A stretch of DNA of 64,000 nucleotides, taken from NCBI RefSeq assembly GCF_035083965.1, contig NC_089724.1, positions 12,890,910 to 12,954,909 on the forward strand, read 5' to 3'. The DNA comes from Branchiostoma lanceolatum (Eukaryota; Chordata; Leptocardii; Amphioxiformes; Branchiostomatidae). Position 1 is the first letter of the stretch. Every line of letters begins with the position of its first letter. Under the pieces are notes generated by a model. The model saw nothing but the letters and a program-made list of their open reading frames with translations, searched no databases and was not told the origin of the DNA. The position numbers and the translations under genes were made by a program. This document shows positions 23,914-35,698 of this stretch, in pieces.

Positions 23914-24214
23914 AACGTCCGGATACAGGTTGTAGCGACTGGAAATGTTGATGGCATTTACCTAACGAGCACGTCCTAGTCTTGAGACATCTATGGATTC
24001 GTCTACATCGACAGACGGCTAGTCTTTATCACGAAACAGCCACCAGAGGTCATCTGACAGGACCAAACGAACAGGTTGCCAACCGTGTCCGCCATTTTGT
24101 AGCCGCTGTAGATCATACTTAAGTCGCTAGGTGGCGCCACTGTACGGCGCGTCCTAGCTTAATAAGACACACTGGTCAGACAACATATATAATTTCCCAG
24201 GCCTGTGATTTCCC
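23914..24214 (-). promoter_or_regulatory. PACRGL upstream region
   Basis: This is CpG-richer than its surroundings, has no TATA box near the expected start, and contains no repeat. It is the inferred promoter of PACRGL and ends where the hairpin-array element begins. Confidence 0.4.
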
Positions 24215-24632
24215 AAGAAGTACGCAAGTCTACGAAAACCACGCCTTCCGCACTGGTATTCCAGTGCTGAATCAACGGACGAATCGGCCTCAGCACTGGT
24301 TTTCCAGTGCTGACGAAAGTTCAGCACTCGTTTTCCAGTGCTGAAGAAAGTTCAGCACTCGTTTTACAGTGCTGAAGAAAGTTCAGCACTCGTTTTCCAG
24401 TGCTGAATCGCTGTATTCCAGTGCTGAGTTTCTTTCAGCACTCGTCTTCCAGTGCTGAAACTTGTCTCGGCACTCGTTTTCCAGTGCTGAATGGAGTTCG
24501 GCACTCGGTTACCAGTGCTGAATGCGCGACAGAGCGGCGGCGCCAGGTCACGGGTCATGTCAAAGGTCATTCAGCACTGGTTACCCAGTGCTGAAACCGC
24601 CGTCAGCACTGGATTTACCAGTGCTCGGGGAC

Positions 24633-24821
24633 AATAAGCTAGTTCGGAGTTGCTACTACGCATGTGCAGTGTCAAAGGTGAAGGCCCCCGCGACGAAAAC
24701 AAGACCCGTCTGGGCGTTGTTATGCAAATCTAGACAATGTGGAGGCGAGCACTGTTTCCGTCGCGGGGGCCTTCACCTTTGACACTGCACATGCGTAGTA
24801 GCAACTCCGAACTAGCTTATT
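24633..24821. repeat. 68-bp-armed inverted repeat nested in the hairpin array
   Basis: Arms 24633-24700 and 24754-24821 are almost perfect inverses (one mismatch seen), starting aataagctagttcggagttg. The spacer is 53 bp. The junctions with the surrounding CAGCACTG units suggest a second element inserted in, or assembled with, the array. Confidence 0.9.
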
Positions 24822-25635
24822 CAGCACTGGAAAACGAGTGCTGAAAAAAACTCAGCACTGGAAAACGAGTGCTGAAAAAAACTCAGCACTAGAAAACGAG
24901 TGCTGAAGTATTTTCAGCACTGGTAACCGAGTGCTGAAGTATTTTCAGCACTGGTGCCCGAGTGCTGATGTACAAAAACCACGCTTTCCGCACTGGATTT
25001 ACCAGTGCTCGGGGACAATTCAGCACTGGAAAACGAGTGCTGAAAAAAACTCAGCACTGGAAAACGAGTGCTGAAAAAAACTCAGCACTAGAAAACGAGT
25101 GCTGAAGTATTTTCAGCACTGGAAACCGAGTGCTGAAGTATTTTCAGCACTGGTGCCCGAGTGCTGATGTACAAAAACCACGCCTTCCGCACTGGATTTA
25201 CCAGTGCTCGGGGACAATTCAGCACTGGAAAACGAGTGCTGAAAAATCCCCAGCACTGGAAAACGAGTGCTGAAAAAAACTCAGCACTAGAAAACGAGTG
25301 CTGACGTGTTTTCAGCACTGGAACGTTTTTCTTACCAGTGCTGAGAGAAGTATTAGTCGTAAGAAGTACAGCATGGTCACTTGTTAACTTACTTACTTTG
25401 TGATTCATTTAGAATAAACAATGACCAACTTTATTCCGACACAATTTTGTCATTTTGTTCATTGTGTAATTATATAGTAGATATAGGTATGACGGATGTG
25501 TAGCAAATGAACAACTTTATTTCTTTCTTTCTTTCTGGTCATAAGTTGTATATCTTTGTTTCGTGATTGTGATGTGATACAGCTCTTTTGTGCGAGATTT
25601 GGGTGGCCCTGAAAAGGGCCGGTGGTTCTGATATT

Positions 25636-26038
25636 CTACTCGAAGAGCCGGCGATGAATCTCAAGAAAGATTAAATCTGTCATGGCTGTTGGTGCGTCCG
25701 ATGGTGCTTGATAGCCCTCGATGTGATGGGTTGCGATCTCCTGACGAACTTCGTCTCGTTTTACCTCTTTTGTTGCCACCCCTTTCTTCGATAGCTTCTT
25801 GATGAGGTTGCTAACTACCGGACGCAGTTGCCAAAGGTCGATGCGCTGGTCTTGCACGGCCCTCTCCTCACTGGCATCAGAACTGGCACTTTCCTGACGA
25901 ATACGCTTCCTGTACTCAGCTTCTGAGTCGTCTGGAAGCCGTGTTCGTCGGAGGTTGGGCCGACCGTCGGGAAATTTCAGTGAATAGTCCGGAAAAATAC
26001 TACGGTTTGAAATCGCAAGTAAGTCACCGCCGTAACGT
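25636..26038 (-). CDS. Unique reading frame inside the hairpin-array element
   Basis: A minus-strand frame of about 134 codons (the open frame starts further out, at 26163, within the repeat units). It is charged and non-repetitive (for example RLPDDSEAEYRKRIRQES and SNLIKKLSKKGVATKEVKRD), ends in LEIHRRLFE and is hydrophilic with likely helices. It does not resemble a transposase I know. It may be a captured host-gene fragment or the C-terminal remnant of an element-encoded protein. A spliced acceptor near 26020 is possible. Confidence 0.4.
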
Positions 26039-26343
26039 ATCTCAGCACTAGTTTTCCAGTGCGGAATATTTGTCAGCACTCGGTTTCCAGTGCCGAAGCT
26101 TGTCTCAGCACTCGGTTTCCAGTGCTGACGTCGAGTTCTCCAGTGCTGAACTCCACTCAGCACTGGTTTTCCAGTGCTGAACTAAACTCAGCACTGGTTT
26201 TCCAGTGCTGAAGAAAATTCAGCACTGGTTTTCCAGTGCTGAACTTAACTCAGCACTGGTTTTCCAGTGCTGAAGCCACTTTCAGCACTGGAACCGAGTG
26301 CTGAAAAAGGAGAGCGTGGTTTTCGTAGTTTTGCAAGAAGTAC

Positions 26344-27540
26344 ATGTCCAGATCAGTGATACATGACAGAGATTTAAAAAAAAAGGGAAACAATATGCTT
26401 AGCAATCTGCTACTCATATCATGGTACTACGATGAAATCGATATCAATTTGACACGTGAAAAGAGATGAAGATGACTAAGCCTTCTGGCAGGCGCTGACA
26501 CCTTTCTGTCATAAGAACCTGACGCAAATCAGTGCTCCCCCCAAAAATAAACACCAGCACCTGTGGAAGGCCGCTAAGGCTATCAGACGACTCGCTTGCA
26601 CAACAGAATCTAAAAATGAATCTGCCAGTGTGTCCCTGAAACCATCTGCCAGTGGATGATTCTGAGAGGATGAATCATCCATCCTGTTATTGAAGTGAGT
26701 GAAGTTATGGTGAGCCCGGAAGCCTGCTGATAAAGGTATAAACTTTAAATGATACACAACACTGATGAGGACACAAATCTTATCACTGTTCCTAAACAAA
26801 ATAACAGCTTTTATGGATGTAACGTTACATGTACAGTCTGTATGACCTACTTGAGTTAAACCAGAAAAAAGGCCATGAGCGCAGTGGATTACATGTTTTA
26901 TTCACAGAAATACACAGCGACAACTGAGCAACATCTCCCCATTGATCATAACAAAATAATTTGTTTTACCTAAATCTGTAAGATTGCCATTCATTCCAGT
27001 TAAAAAGACAATATTTCGATTGCAAGGTAACAGGGTTAAAGCGTTTTAAGGAACATATATTTACTGAAGACTGAAATCTTACAATAATAATGATTTCTGT
27101 CATGCTGTGAACCAATGAGATATATTTAAAAGTAGTTTTCCTTACAGTTACAAAATTCAAATTAAGATTTGTCACATTCAGAATGTAGGTTTAACAACAA
27201 TACAACATACCAAAGCAGGACTTTCCAAGCAAGCTACTCACACAGTAAAGCGACATGTGTCAGTCATGTTACTTCTAACTTAACAAACGTGAACCGTGGA
27301 AAAGAAAGTTATGTGAGGATGAGTAATAACACGTACATGTAGCATGCTACAGGCAACTTTGTTGCTCATGTGAAAAGTGTGACCATGACTTTAGCCATAT
27401 CAAAGAACAAAAGGTATTCCGTAGATAATATCAAAACCAGTCTCCAATTGTTTAATACATAGATTGTAATGAGACAGATTTTGCTCTGATAATACTGTAG
27501 ATGATACTGAGAATTTGTCTTTGACAATGATATTTTTTCA
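26344..27540 (-). other. CHMP7 3' untranslated region and intergenic DNA
   Basis: There is no exon here. A minus-strand aataaa (tttatt on the plus strand, 26897-26902) could end the CHMP7 transcript about 640 bp after its stop codon. The rest is AT-rich single-copy DNA. Confidence 0.45.
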
Positions 27541-30500
27541 CTACTCTGTCAACAGTAGTCTCCTGGCTGTATCCGACCTTCCTGCTGCCTGGTGTGGGCT
27601 AACAGGTGTGGTCCCACCTGTTACAGGTGATGTCCCACCTGCAGCTACAGCTCCACCCACAGGTGATGCAGGTACTGAGGGCAGCTTAAGTTCCACCTCA
27701 CCTGGAAACACACAAAAAATCATGTCAATGATATTGAAACATATGCACAATGACAGCACAAGTCATGACCACCATAACCTAATTCCCCACACAGTGACAC
27801 TAAAACTCTTGAAATTGGCTAAACCTGGTAATGGCAAATATATGTAATCCATATATTGTAGACCCAGATCTTTCAAGGAAATTAACTACTTGTACTTGTT
27901 TCACAGGCCAATATCTACCCACAAAATTCATTAAAAACTCTTTGAGTTACTCTTTCAACAAAGCATCTAACAAACCAACAACTTGGTAGACAAAATAATA
28001 CTATAATTCAGAGGTAAAAACTTTGGGTATTATGAGGACAACTATGGGGTCAGGCTTACTTGGTTCCCCCAGAGTAAGCTTTTCCAGTTCCCTTTCCAAG
28101 TCCTCATCTGCTGCAGTACTGGGAGTGAAGTGTACCGGGGAAGGTTGTTTTCCCAGGGATGGCATGCCAGGGTGGGGGCTGGGGTCTTGACTAAGTGGAC
28201 CAGGAGAAACCCCCAACCCACAAGCAGGCAGCTGGTGTTTCTTAGGGGTGGGGACAGCTGGTACTGATGTTGTTTCCTCAGTCAGTGGCTGGGAGGTCAC
28301 TGCAGCCGGTTTAGACAGGGTCCCCTGAATGAAGGGTTGGTTCTTACTAGGTGTCAGTGCTGGTGCCACTGATGGTGTTTCTTCAGCAAGAAGACCTGCT
28401 AGTTCCTCCTCTAGACCACTCATGTCCAGGTCCAGCCCTGACATGTCGGCTTGGCCACCAGCTATGCTGTCAGAGATTTCATTGCTTGTCTCTATAACCT
28501 GCAAAAAACACAGAGAAACAGTTTGAACATCTGACAAGGAAGATCTATGTATGGATTTAGTGTGTACTATTTTACCTTTAGCACAACAGTTTTCTGGAAA
28601 GAAAATGGTCAGAAGACCCACATGACACATACACTGAAGCATTGGTAAGTTAAGTACTGACGACTACATAATTGAATTTTATATATCACGAAAGGTTGAT
28701 CTCTGTACTGTTCTTCCCTACCTGTTGTACATCCAGCATGGTTTCATCCACTGCCTCTGGTGTCAGCCCTGCTTTGTCCACCGTCTGTTTGAATGCTGAC
28801 ACTCCCGCCCTGTAGGCATCTATCACCTGTGGCAAGACAGAAAAGGAAAGCTTTCACTAATCACAATTATACACTTCAACATAATTGTGTGTTAGATATG
28901 CCAAAATTGGAAATGACTATGCTCAGATTGTGACTGCCTGCACATTTCCAAATTACTAGTAATCCAGGTTCCACCCTCACCATCTTGTCTGACTCAGCTT
29001 CTTGTATCCTCCTTAGGAGCCCATGGACTGTTTCCAAGGAACCTTCCCTCTTCTCCATGATCTTCTGGATGTGCTGCTTCCTTCTTAAGGCATTCTTTGC
29101 CTTGGGAAGATGAGGGTAAGAAAGAACAGTAAGAAAGGTAAAACCATGAAATAATAACATTTCTAAAAGCTGCAGGTAACTCCTAGTATGTTGATAGCAT
29201 TTGTAATCTGGCTTTGTCAAAATAACATTACAGCAATGATTGAACCTCAGTAAGCAGAAATAAAAAGACTGGTTGAAGAAAAAAGAAGCAGATCATCTCC
29301 ACTTTACATAAACAGCCACCAGATGTAAGTGTAAACAGCTGGAAGATGTATGTTACAGGCAATCAACATTGATAAAAGATAAACAAATCATAAAGTCTTC
29401 TTAATTGGGCATTTTATCTGGCCTATATTATCTTTGAGTGCTCTGTAGACTACAGATGGCACCATAGAGACTGTGAGTTGCCATGAACAGCAATCTTTAT
29501 TACTTACTGCATTTTTCAGGCCTTTCTGGAGGTAAGCTTTTGCATCTGTCCTGCACCTGAACAACATGGGTGGAAAAATCCCAAATACTAGTAAATTAAT
29601 TTTGTACTGCTGAACTTCAAGATGTAAAAAAAGACATAAATCTTCATGTACAGTTGTATATGAAAAGCTTTTATAATACCTGTCACTGTCTGATTGTAAC
29701 TTGTCCACTTGCTGCATCAATGAAGCCTCGGTTTTCTTTAATCTGAAAAATAGATATTTCAAAATTGTGCGCAGGAGAATGGAGAAGCGGTAGCTCAAAT
29801 CATCTCACAGTACATGGAATTCAAAGCACTTAAGACAATGATATAGATACTATAGATGTACACCTCATAATTACCTTAAGATACCAACTTCCACATCTGT
29901 TACTGGTGAGACGGTTTTGTGTGCTGAAGATGCAAACTTCACCAGCTGGGTACGAAACACATTCAACATATTACAAATTAAAATGAAATTCACATACTGT
30001 AGGCATAGTCATCAGAACAATATCCAAAAGTTAAGATGTATAAGACTGTTATATTACAAATTAGCATAGGCTAGAGTCTGCTTGATAAGCTTGTTGTCAT
30101 ATCAAATGGACTAAAAATGTTGCTGTAAGTTACTACATTTCTAACCAACTGTAACTGTAATATCAGATATGAGACACCTTTATCAAGGCAAACTATTGCG
30201 GAATAGAGACTGTAGTAATATGTCATATATTGACCGAAAGATCTGACCTTCTCCCCCTGGTCTGACTGGAAGATGCAGACTTTCCTGTGCTTCCTGAGGT
30301 GCAGCAGGGCCAGGTCCAGGGTGTCCTGGTCCTTACAACAGTGTCTGCACTGCTCAAGCAGGCACCTGTACTCCACTACATGGTCTGTAGACTCAAACTC
30401 CACCGATGTCTCATGAGTCATCATAACAGCTTCTGCCTTCTCCTACATTGTGTACAAAGTATACATCATCACTAGGGGTCAGAGGAGAAAAAGACAATAG

Positions 30501-31383
30501 TCCTTTCCATAACATTGATTGAATCATATCATTGAACATCAGAAAGAACATGTATTCAATGATTGTAAAGAGTGTTGACAGACATACTTTGACCAGATCA
30601 ACAAGGAGGTAGATGCCCTCAGGGTTGCCATAGTTACGGCCGGTGAGAGTACCAAACGTCCAGCGCAGCGGCCGTTTCACCACGAGATCAAAACCCCACG
30701 ACACCCAACCTGCATCCACCCCCGACTGGAACTCTGACAGCTTCTGAATCTTTCCTTGTCTGAAGAAAAAAGATGATAACATGTACATGCATGCATGTTA
30801 CAACTATCAGCTTTTCATCCATTTGAACGAAGGAGATAAGTCATTAAGAAGAGAATGTATGAGAACCAAGTGCTTGACTGGATTAGTTGGTTGAAATGCA
30901 AACCAAATTCATATTGTCAGAAACATTCTGTCAACTATCATTATTGATATGAACATCCTGCCAACAGTGCAAAGAAATATTCTTATTGACCTAATTTTGC
31001 AAGAGCGTCCTGTCAAATGTTTGTTTTTATATCTCCTCTGCTTAAAACGTTAACGTAATAACTAATATACATTGACGTGGCCGCTTTTATAACCAAACAT
31101 TACTACATCTGTATACATCCTACCTGATCATCTCACTCAACACCACCGGTAACCCAAGTGGTGTCTTTCCACCCCTCTTAAATCTCTGAGGTAAGGCAGA
31201 ACAGTCCAGACACACTTCATCCAGACTTCTTGAGCTGTGAACAACCAAGTCAGCCCAGAACTGAAGTTTGCTGTCCCAGTGATGCGGGTTCAAGTCCCGA
31301 TTGTCTGGGAACGCAGAGAAGAGAAAATTCATCCGCTCGTCATCCTTCCAACATTCCGGCAGATAGTCAGCATCTGTTGCCAT
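27541..31383 (-). CDS. CHMP7: Charged multivesicular body protein 7 (10 exons, 544 aa)
   Basis: Exons on the minus strand: 31383-31124, 30759-30588, 30442-30248, 29945-29875, 29742-29680, 29556-29508, 29100-28981, 28826-28722, 28498-28060 and 27701-27541. All junctions are GT-AG and in phase. Exon 1 has the family signature ERMNFLFSAF, then WDSKLQFWADLVV and TPLGLPVVL. Exon 2 has WVSWGFDLVVKRPLRW. These form the N-terminal winged-helix part related to ESCRT-II. Exons 4-8 give the ESCRT-III core (KNALRRKQHIQKIMEKREGS, VHGLLRRIQEAESDKM). Near residues 476-491, DEDLERELEKLTLGEP resembles a MIT-interacting motif. The known role of the family is recruiting ESCRT-III to the inner nuclear membrane for envelope sealing. 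The protein is longer than human (453 aa) because of a Pro/Ser/Thr-rich stretch in exon 9 and a Gly/Pro/Thr-rich tail. It shares a divergent promoter with the exon at 31832. Confidence 0.93.
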
Positions 31384-31831
31384 CGTTAGGACGTGTTGAG
31401 GTCCTGTAAAGCGGAGAAATTTAGCCGGAATTTGAAGTTTCGGTTGTCAAAGTTCAACTTTCCGCCATTTTGCATTGAACTTTGACCCTTTGATACGAGT
31501 TCTCGTAGATCGCGAGATGATAAACTTGTTTGGCTTTCATTCAAGTCTGAAGCCGCGTATTTCACATTAGATATGACAATCAATATAAGATGGAATTGTA
31601 TAATACAACATTAGACTTTGACGGGTTAATATTTCTGTAGTGACGGGAACACCTGGGGAGATACCTGCGGAAATCTCAAGTCTCGCCAGACGCGAGAATT
31701 AGATCGGGCATGCGTCAGCTGGTGCACGGGGCGAAATTTCCTGGGAAGTTCAACCCGTTTGTTTTGTTTTTAGTTTGGCGTTTTCTTATTTCCCTCCCCG
31801 CCTGAAGACTCCGATCGGAGCAGCAGAAGAC
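31384..31831. promoter_or_regulatory. Divergent promoter between CHMP7 and a plus-strand gene
   Basis: Only 448 bp separate the two start codons. The stretch is relatively CpG-rich (cgcgagatg, cgccagacgcgagaa, cgatcgg), lacks a TATA box, and no repeat interrupts it. A shared bidirectional promoter is inferred. Confidence 0.5.
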
Positions 31832-31867
31832 ATGTACACCCTGCGGAAGTGGCTGTACAAGCCAAAG
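31832..31867 (+). CDS. First coding exon of a plus-strand gene (partial)
   Basis: ATG at 31832 gives MYTLRKWLYKPK, then a strong donor (AAG|GTATGT) in phase 0. The context and position opposite the CHMP7 start support a real gene. The N-terminal sequence feels like that of a cytosolic scaffold or trafficking protein, but I cannot name it. I could not find its second exon. The gene may span the retrotransposon at 33201 and continue far to the right. Confidence 0.5.
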
Positions 31868-33183
31868 GTATGTCATGGACGTTTCTTTCGGCGCCAGTTG
31901 ATCGCGACGTCGTGAGATTTGCTTGTTGTTATCACTTTCCATTGATAAACAACCAAAACACCAGATTGTGCGGGCTGTGCCGAGGTTTGTTGTGCCTGGA
32001 TGATGAAGCCCAGCCCGTGGATGTTGATAGGCGAGCGGCGCGCCGGAGTACGTGGTAGCGAGGTTGTGCAGACGACTTGCAAATTGTCGCCTGTGCTGTG
32101 TGTACGATCGCGATCTGTCCCAGGTGTACAGTCTAAGTGGGGAGGGGGGCAGATTATCAACTAACGTAACGTTTACTCAGACAAAGACAGGAAGACTGGG
32201 AATTTGGACAGAAATCATAGATCCAAACGTAGTGTAGATCGCAACTTCTTTAGACGGAGAACACACGGCACTATGTTTCAGAAAAAAATTTGTTTACTCG
32301 TTTCATACCTAACAATAACATTTTAATTTAATTGAAATGAATGATAAATTTACAGAAGTTTCTTATAAATATCTGAAAGTTGCTGAATGTAATTTTGTAT
32401 TAAGGGTATCGGTAAGGATGATATTTTTATTATCACCAAGCAGTTTGCAGCCACAGTTGCAGACCAATTACTTAATGTTCAACACATGAATGTGCATGTG
32501 TTTATTTATATACAGTGTCATTAGCCCTGCTGTTACATGTGTTTGACTGGCTGCTGCAGCTTGTTTGATGTCGTGTGAACACTCCTAGCATTAATCTCCA
32601 AGCAGACACAAATATGGAACCAGCTGCTGTTGAATTTTCATGAAGTTGTTGTTTCTAACTCAAAAGTGCAGTTATAACTGCTATTATTACAGATGCGGAT
32701 TTTTATCATCTTTCTACTTCTCGCATCCTTCGCATAATTGTATTGTATCACTGACTGGCTATACTAAGTGACATAAATGAAGGTTTTGTACTGGCATGTC
32801 ATGCTATGGAGCATAATATCTTGAGCGCCCACTATGGCACTGGTGTAGTATTGTGGGAAGGGGATGATTTTGGGGTTAACTGTTGTACATGTACAGTCTG
32901 AGATAACGTTAGAAAAATATGTAGCATGAAAGAGGATGGTTACAACCACCTACCCCCTCAAAAATGTTGCCTTTAGAAAAATCGTGTTGGCAAGTTAAGA
33001 AAAGGAAGTTTTTGATAGGTGAGTACAGTCTGTTGTGTATACTTCAAATAATATTGTAATAACTCCCAGGCGAAGTCAGCTGTTACCGTGACATTTCCTT
33101 AGCAGGATTTTACATTTGTACATCCAGCTACAGTCTTCAGACTTCTAAGTTCTATCATCTACCAGCTGTTACACTTACAGCTG
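31868..33183 (+). other. Putative first intron of the plus-strand gene
   Basis: No exon supported. A fragment attaatctccaagcagac near 32593 resembles the end of the MITE family at 18048 and 43914, without a partner end. Confidence 0.35.
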
Positions 33184-33200
33184 AAAAAATCAGTGGGTAA

Positions 33201-35321
33201 ATACTTTCCAAATGCATATCTTTGAGAATCAAACATGTAATTACGGACATAATTGAACAGGATCAGACAGGGTTTATTAAGGATAGGTATATAGGCGACA
33301 ATATTAGAAGACTAATAGACACAATAGAACATTACGATCAAGAGAGTAAACCTGGGTTAATATTTGTAGCTGATTTTAAAAAAGCATTTGATACGTTAAG
33401 GTGGGATTTTATGTTTAAAGCTTTAGAATTTTTCAATTTTGGTCCACAGTTAATTACATGGGTAAAGGTCTTATATGAAAAAACAACGAGTTGCGTCATA
33501 AACAGCGGTTATATTTCAGACCCCTTCATTTTAAGTCGCGGAGTTCGCCAAGGATGTCCATTGTCCCCATATCTTTTTCTCATGGCGGTTGAGATTCTTG
33601 CTATTAAGATTAGGTCTAATCCTTCTATTCGGGGCTTAAAGATATATGAAAAGATTACAAAGATATCGCAGTACGCCGACGATTCAAATTTTCCATTCGA
33701 ACCAAAGCTAGAATCATTTTATGCCTTGTTTTCTGATTTAGAGCGTTTTTCCAATATCTCAGGTCTTTCTTTGAATGTAGATAAATGCAAAATATTACGA
33801 TTAGGTCCCTTAAAATCCACGAATTTTCGTTTGCCCACTCATCTACCGATACAGTGGGTTGACGGGGATGTTGACCTACTGGGTATCAATATTCCCGTTG
33901 ATTTAAATTTAATTACAAGTGTTAATTTCGAACCCCGATTGGAGAGATTAGATAGACTATTGCGACCTATGAAGAATAAATATCTGTCCCTGTATGGTAA
34001 AATTGTTATTATTAACACCTTGGTGGTTCCCCAATTTACAAATCTATTTCAAGTCTTACCATCCCCTAACGATTCCTTTTTCAAAGTATATGAAAAGAAG
34101 ATATTTTCTTTTATTTGGGACAACGGTCCTGAACGAGTTGCACGGAGGGTTTTATACAATACATTGGAAAATGGAGGACTAAACTTAAAAAACTTACGCG
34201 CGTTCAACACTTCTATAAAAGCTTCATGGGTACCTAAACTTTATTTTCATCCCGAATGGTTTTCCTCCTGGGTAACAGTCTTCCATCCTCAACTTAATCA
34301 TAGTTTATTTCCTTTTTACCAGCTGTCCTCGGTGATAAACCTTTGTTTAAAAGGATTTTTTTCTGAAGTTTTTATGTCCTGGTTTCAATTTCAGCACGTA
34401 GAGCCCACGACGCCGGCAAATATACGACAACAAGTAATTTGTTTAAACTCTAATATTATTATTGATGGTAAAACTGTTTGTTGGACAGCTTTTATGAATA
34501 GGAATATATATTTCATAAATGACTTGCTGTCCCCGGACGGCAATTTTATGTCTTATGATGAATTCAGTACAAATTTCCCAAATGCTTGTGACCAACATAG
34601 ATATCTACAGCTTATTTCAGCTATTCCCGGTAAATGGAAAAAACTACTTAGTACTGAGAAGCGTAAAGACCTTGTGTGCCTGCCCTTTCAAAAAAATTAT
34701 AAATGGTTACGAAATATAAAAATCAATAAAAGCATGTATATCTACTTTCTTACGTCCATGAACGAGGTCAGCCTTGCACACAATACTAGACTTTCTTGGT
34801 TCTATTATTTTGACAAACCTATACCATGGCGAGATGTATTTACAAACTTATATAGATGTACTATTGATCCAAGTACTAGATATTTTCAATACCGATTAAT
34901 TAATAAATTTTTACCTTGTAACAAAATTCTACATATATGGAAATTAATAGACTCTAGCTCTTGTTCTTTCTGTCATGACGATGTAGAATCCTATATTCAT
35001 ATTTTCTGGGAGTGTCCGCATGTAGTATCATTTTGGAACGATGTCAAAAATTGGTTGAAAGTAGAAACTTCTATAGAGTGCTACCTAAATTCCTTTATTA
35101 TCATATTTGGAGATACATGTAACGATGCGCCCCCCCTGAAAAATCTGATTATTTTGTTAGGTAAAGTTTTCATCTTCCGGTGTAGACGCTTAAAAATAAT
35201 AAACTTCCAGGCCTTTAAAAGACTAATATCTACTTTTGAAAAAACTGAACGTCTCATTGCATCTCGGAGAGGGAAGCTGGAGAAGCATCGGGGTAAGTGG
35301 GGAACTTTGTGTTTAATTTGA
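33201..35321 (+). CDS. Retrotransposon ORF2 fragment: reverse transcriptase and C-terminal zinc motif
   Basis: A single open frame of 706 codons, entered in the middle of the protein by the truncation (first residues ILSKCISLRIKHV). Reverse transcriptase motifs follow in order: QTGFIKDRYIG, VADFKKAFDT (first catalytic Asp), GVRQGCPLSP, YADD (catalytic pair) and LSLNVDKCKIL. After the thumb region, the C-terminal part carries a Cys-Cys-His-Cys motif (SCSFCHDD then HIFWECPH) typical of this class. The endonuclease domain and ORF1 are missing, so it cannot move alone. No stop codon or frameshift interrupts the remaining frame. Confidence 0.92.
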   Translation: MLSKCISLRIKHVITDIIEQDQTGFIKDRYIGDNIRRLIDTIEHYDQESKPGLIFVADFKKAFDTLRWDFMFKALEFFNFGPQLITWVKVLYEKTTSCVINSGYISDPFILSRGVRQGCPLSPYLFLMAVEILAIKIRSNPSIRGLKIYEKITKISQYADDSNFPFEPKLESFYALFSDLERFSNISGLSLNVDKCKILRLGPLKSTNFRLPTHLPIQWVDGDVDLLGINIPVDLNLITSVNFEPRLERLDRLLRPMKNKYLSLYGKIVIINTLVVPQFTNLFQVLPSPNDSFFKVYEKKIFSFIWDNGPERVARRVLYNTLENGGLNLKNLRAFNTSIKASWVPKLYFHPEWFSSWVTVFHPQLNHSLFPFYQLSSVINLCLKGFFSEVFMSWFQFQHVEPTTPANIRQQVICLNSNIIIDGKTVCWTAFMNRNIYFINDLLSPDGNFMSYDEFSTNFPNACDQHRYLQLISAIPGKWKKLLSTEKRKDLVCLPFQKNYKWLRNIKINKSMYIYFLTSMNEVSLAHNTRLSWFYYFDKPIPWRDVFTNLYRCTIDPSTRYFQYRLINKFLPCNKILHIWKLIDSSSCSFCHDDVESYIHIFWECPHVVSFWNDVKNWLKVETSIECYLNSFIIIFGDTCNDAPPLKNLIILLGKVFIFRCRRLKIINFQAFKRLISTFEKTERLIASRRGKLEKHRGKWGTLCLI

Positions 35322-35698
35322 TTTTGAAATGTAGAAATAATCATGAAAGAATATAGAAATGACATGATAATGATATTTGATTACAATACTGAAATGATTA
35401 TGCGAGTAATGATACAATGCTTATATGAAAAGATGATATGTAATGTGATAAAATGATATGTAATGACTTGATAACCAATATGAATAACGTTAGTAATGAC
35501 ATAATAATAATCATATTATATGAGCTGTTAAGTTTACAATGTGGCTGTTAGACTTGGATAGGTCAATACTTAAGGGAGGTTCTTCATTTTCTGTTGTGTG
35601 ATTGTTATATTTATCAGTGAAAATATAATAAAGAACAATAAAGAAAAAAAAAAAAAAGAAAAAAAAGTACAATTCACACAAAATAAAACTGTTTATTC

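Larger units (their letters stand above)
24224..26334. mobile_element. Hairpin-array transposable element (MULE-like, non-autonomous)
   Basis: The ends are 21-bp inverted repeats with 19 matches (shared core ctacgaaaaccacgc at 24230-24244, inverse at 26314-26328). A perfect 9-bp direct repeat, aagaagtac, flanks them at 24215-24223 and 26335-26343. Inside are about 36 short palindromes of the type CAGCACTgg...AGTGCTG in three blocks: 24248-24625 (about 11), 24822-25345 (about 16) and 26040-26305 (about 9). The middle block contains a duplicated segment of about 200 bp (starting 24966 and 25168) that includes a copy of the terminal sequence. A 9-bp target duplication fits Mutator-like or related DNA transposons; no transposase is visible. 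The unique part, 25346-26038, is described separately. Confidence 0.85.

Noticed and set aside
24240..26310. A CRISPR-like array
   Set aside because: Units are palindromes with variable short spacing and the DNA is from an animal; terminal repeats and a target duplication show a transposable element.
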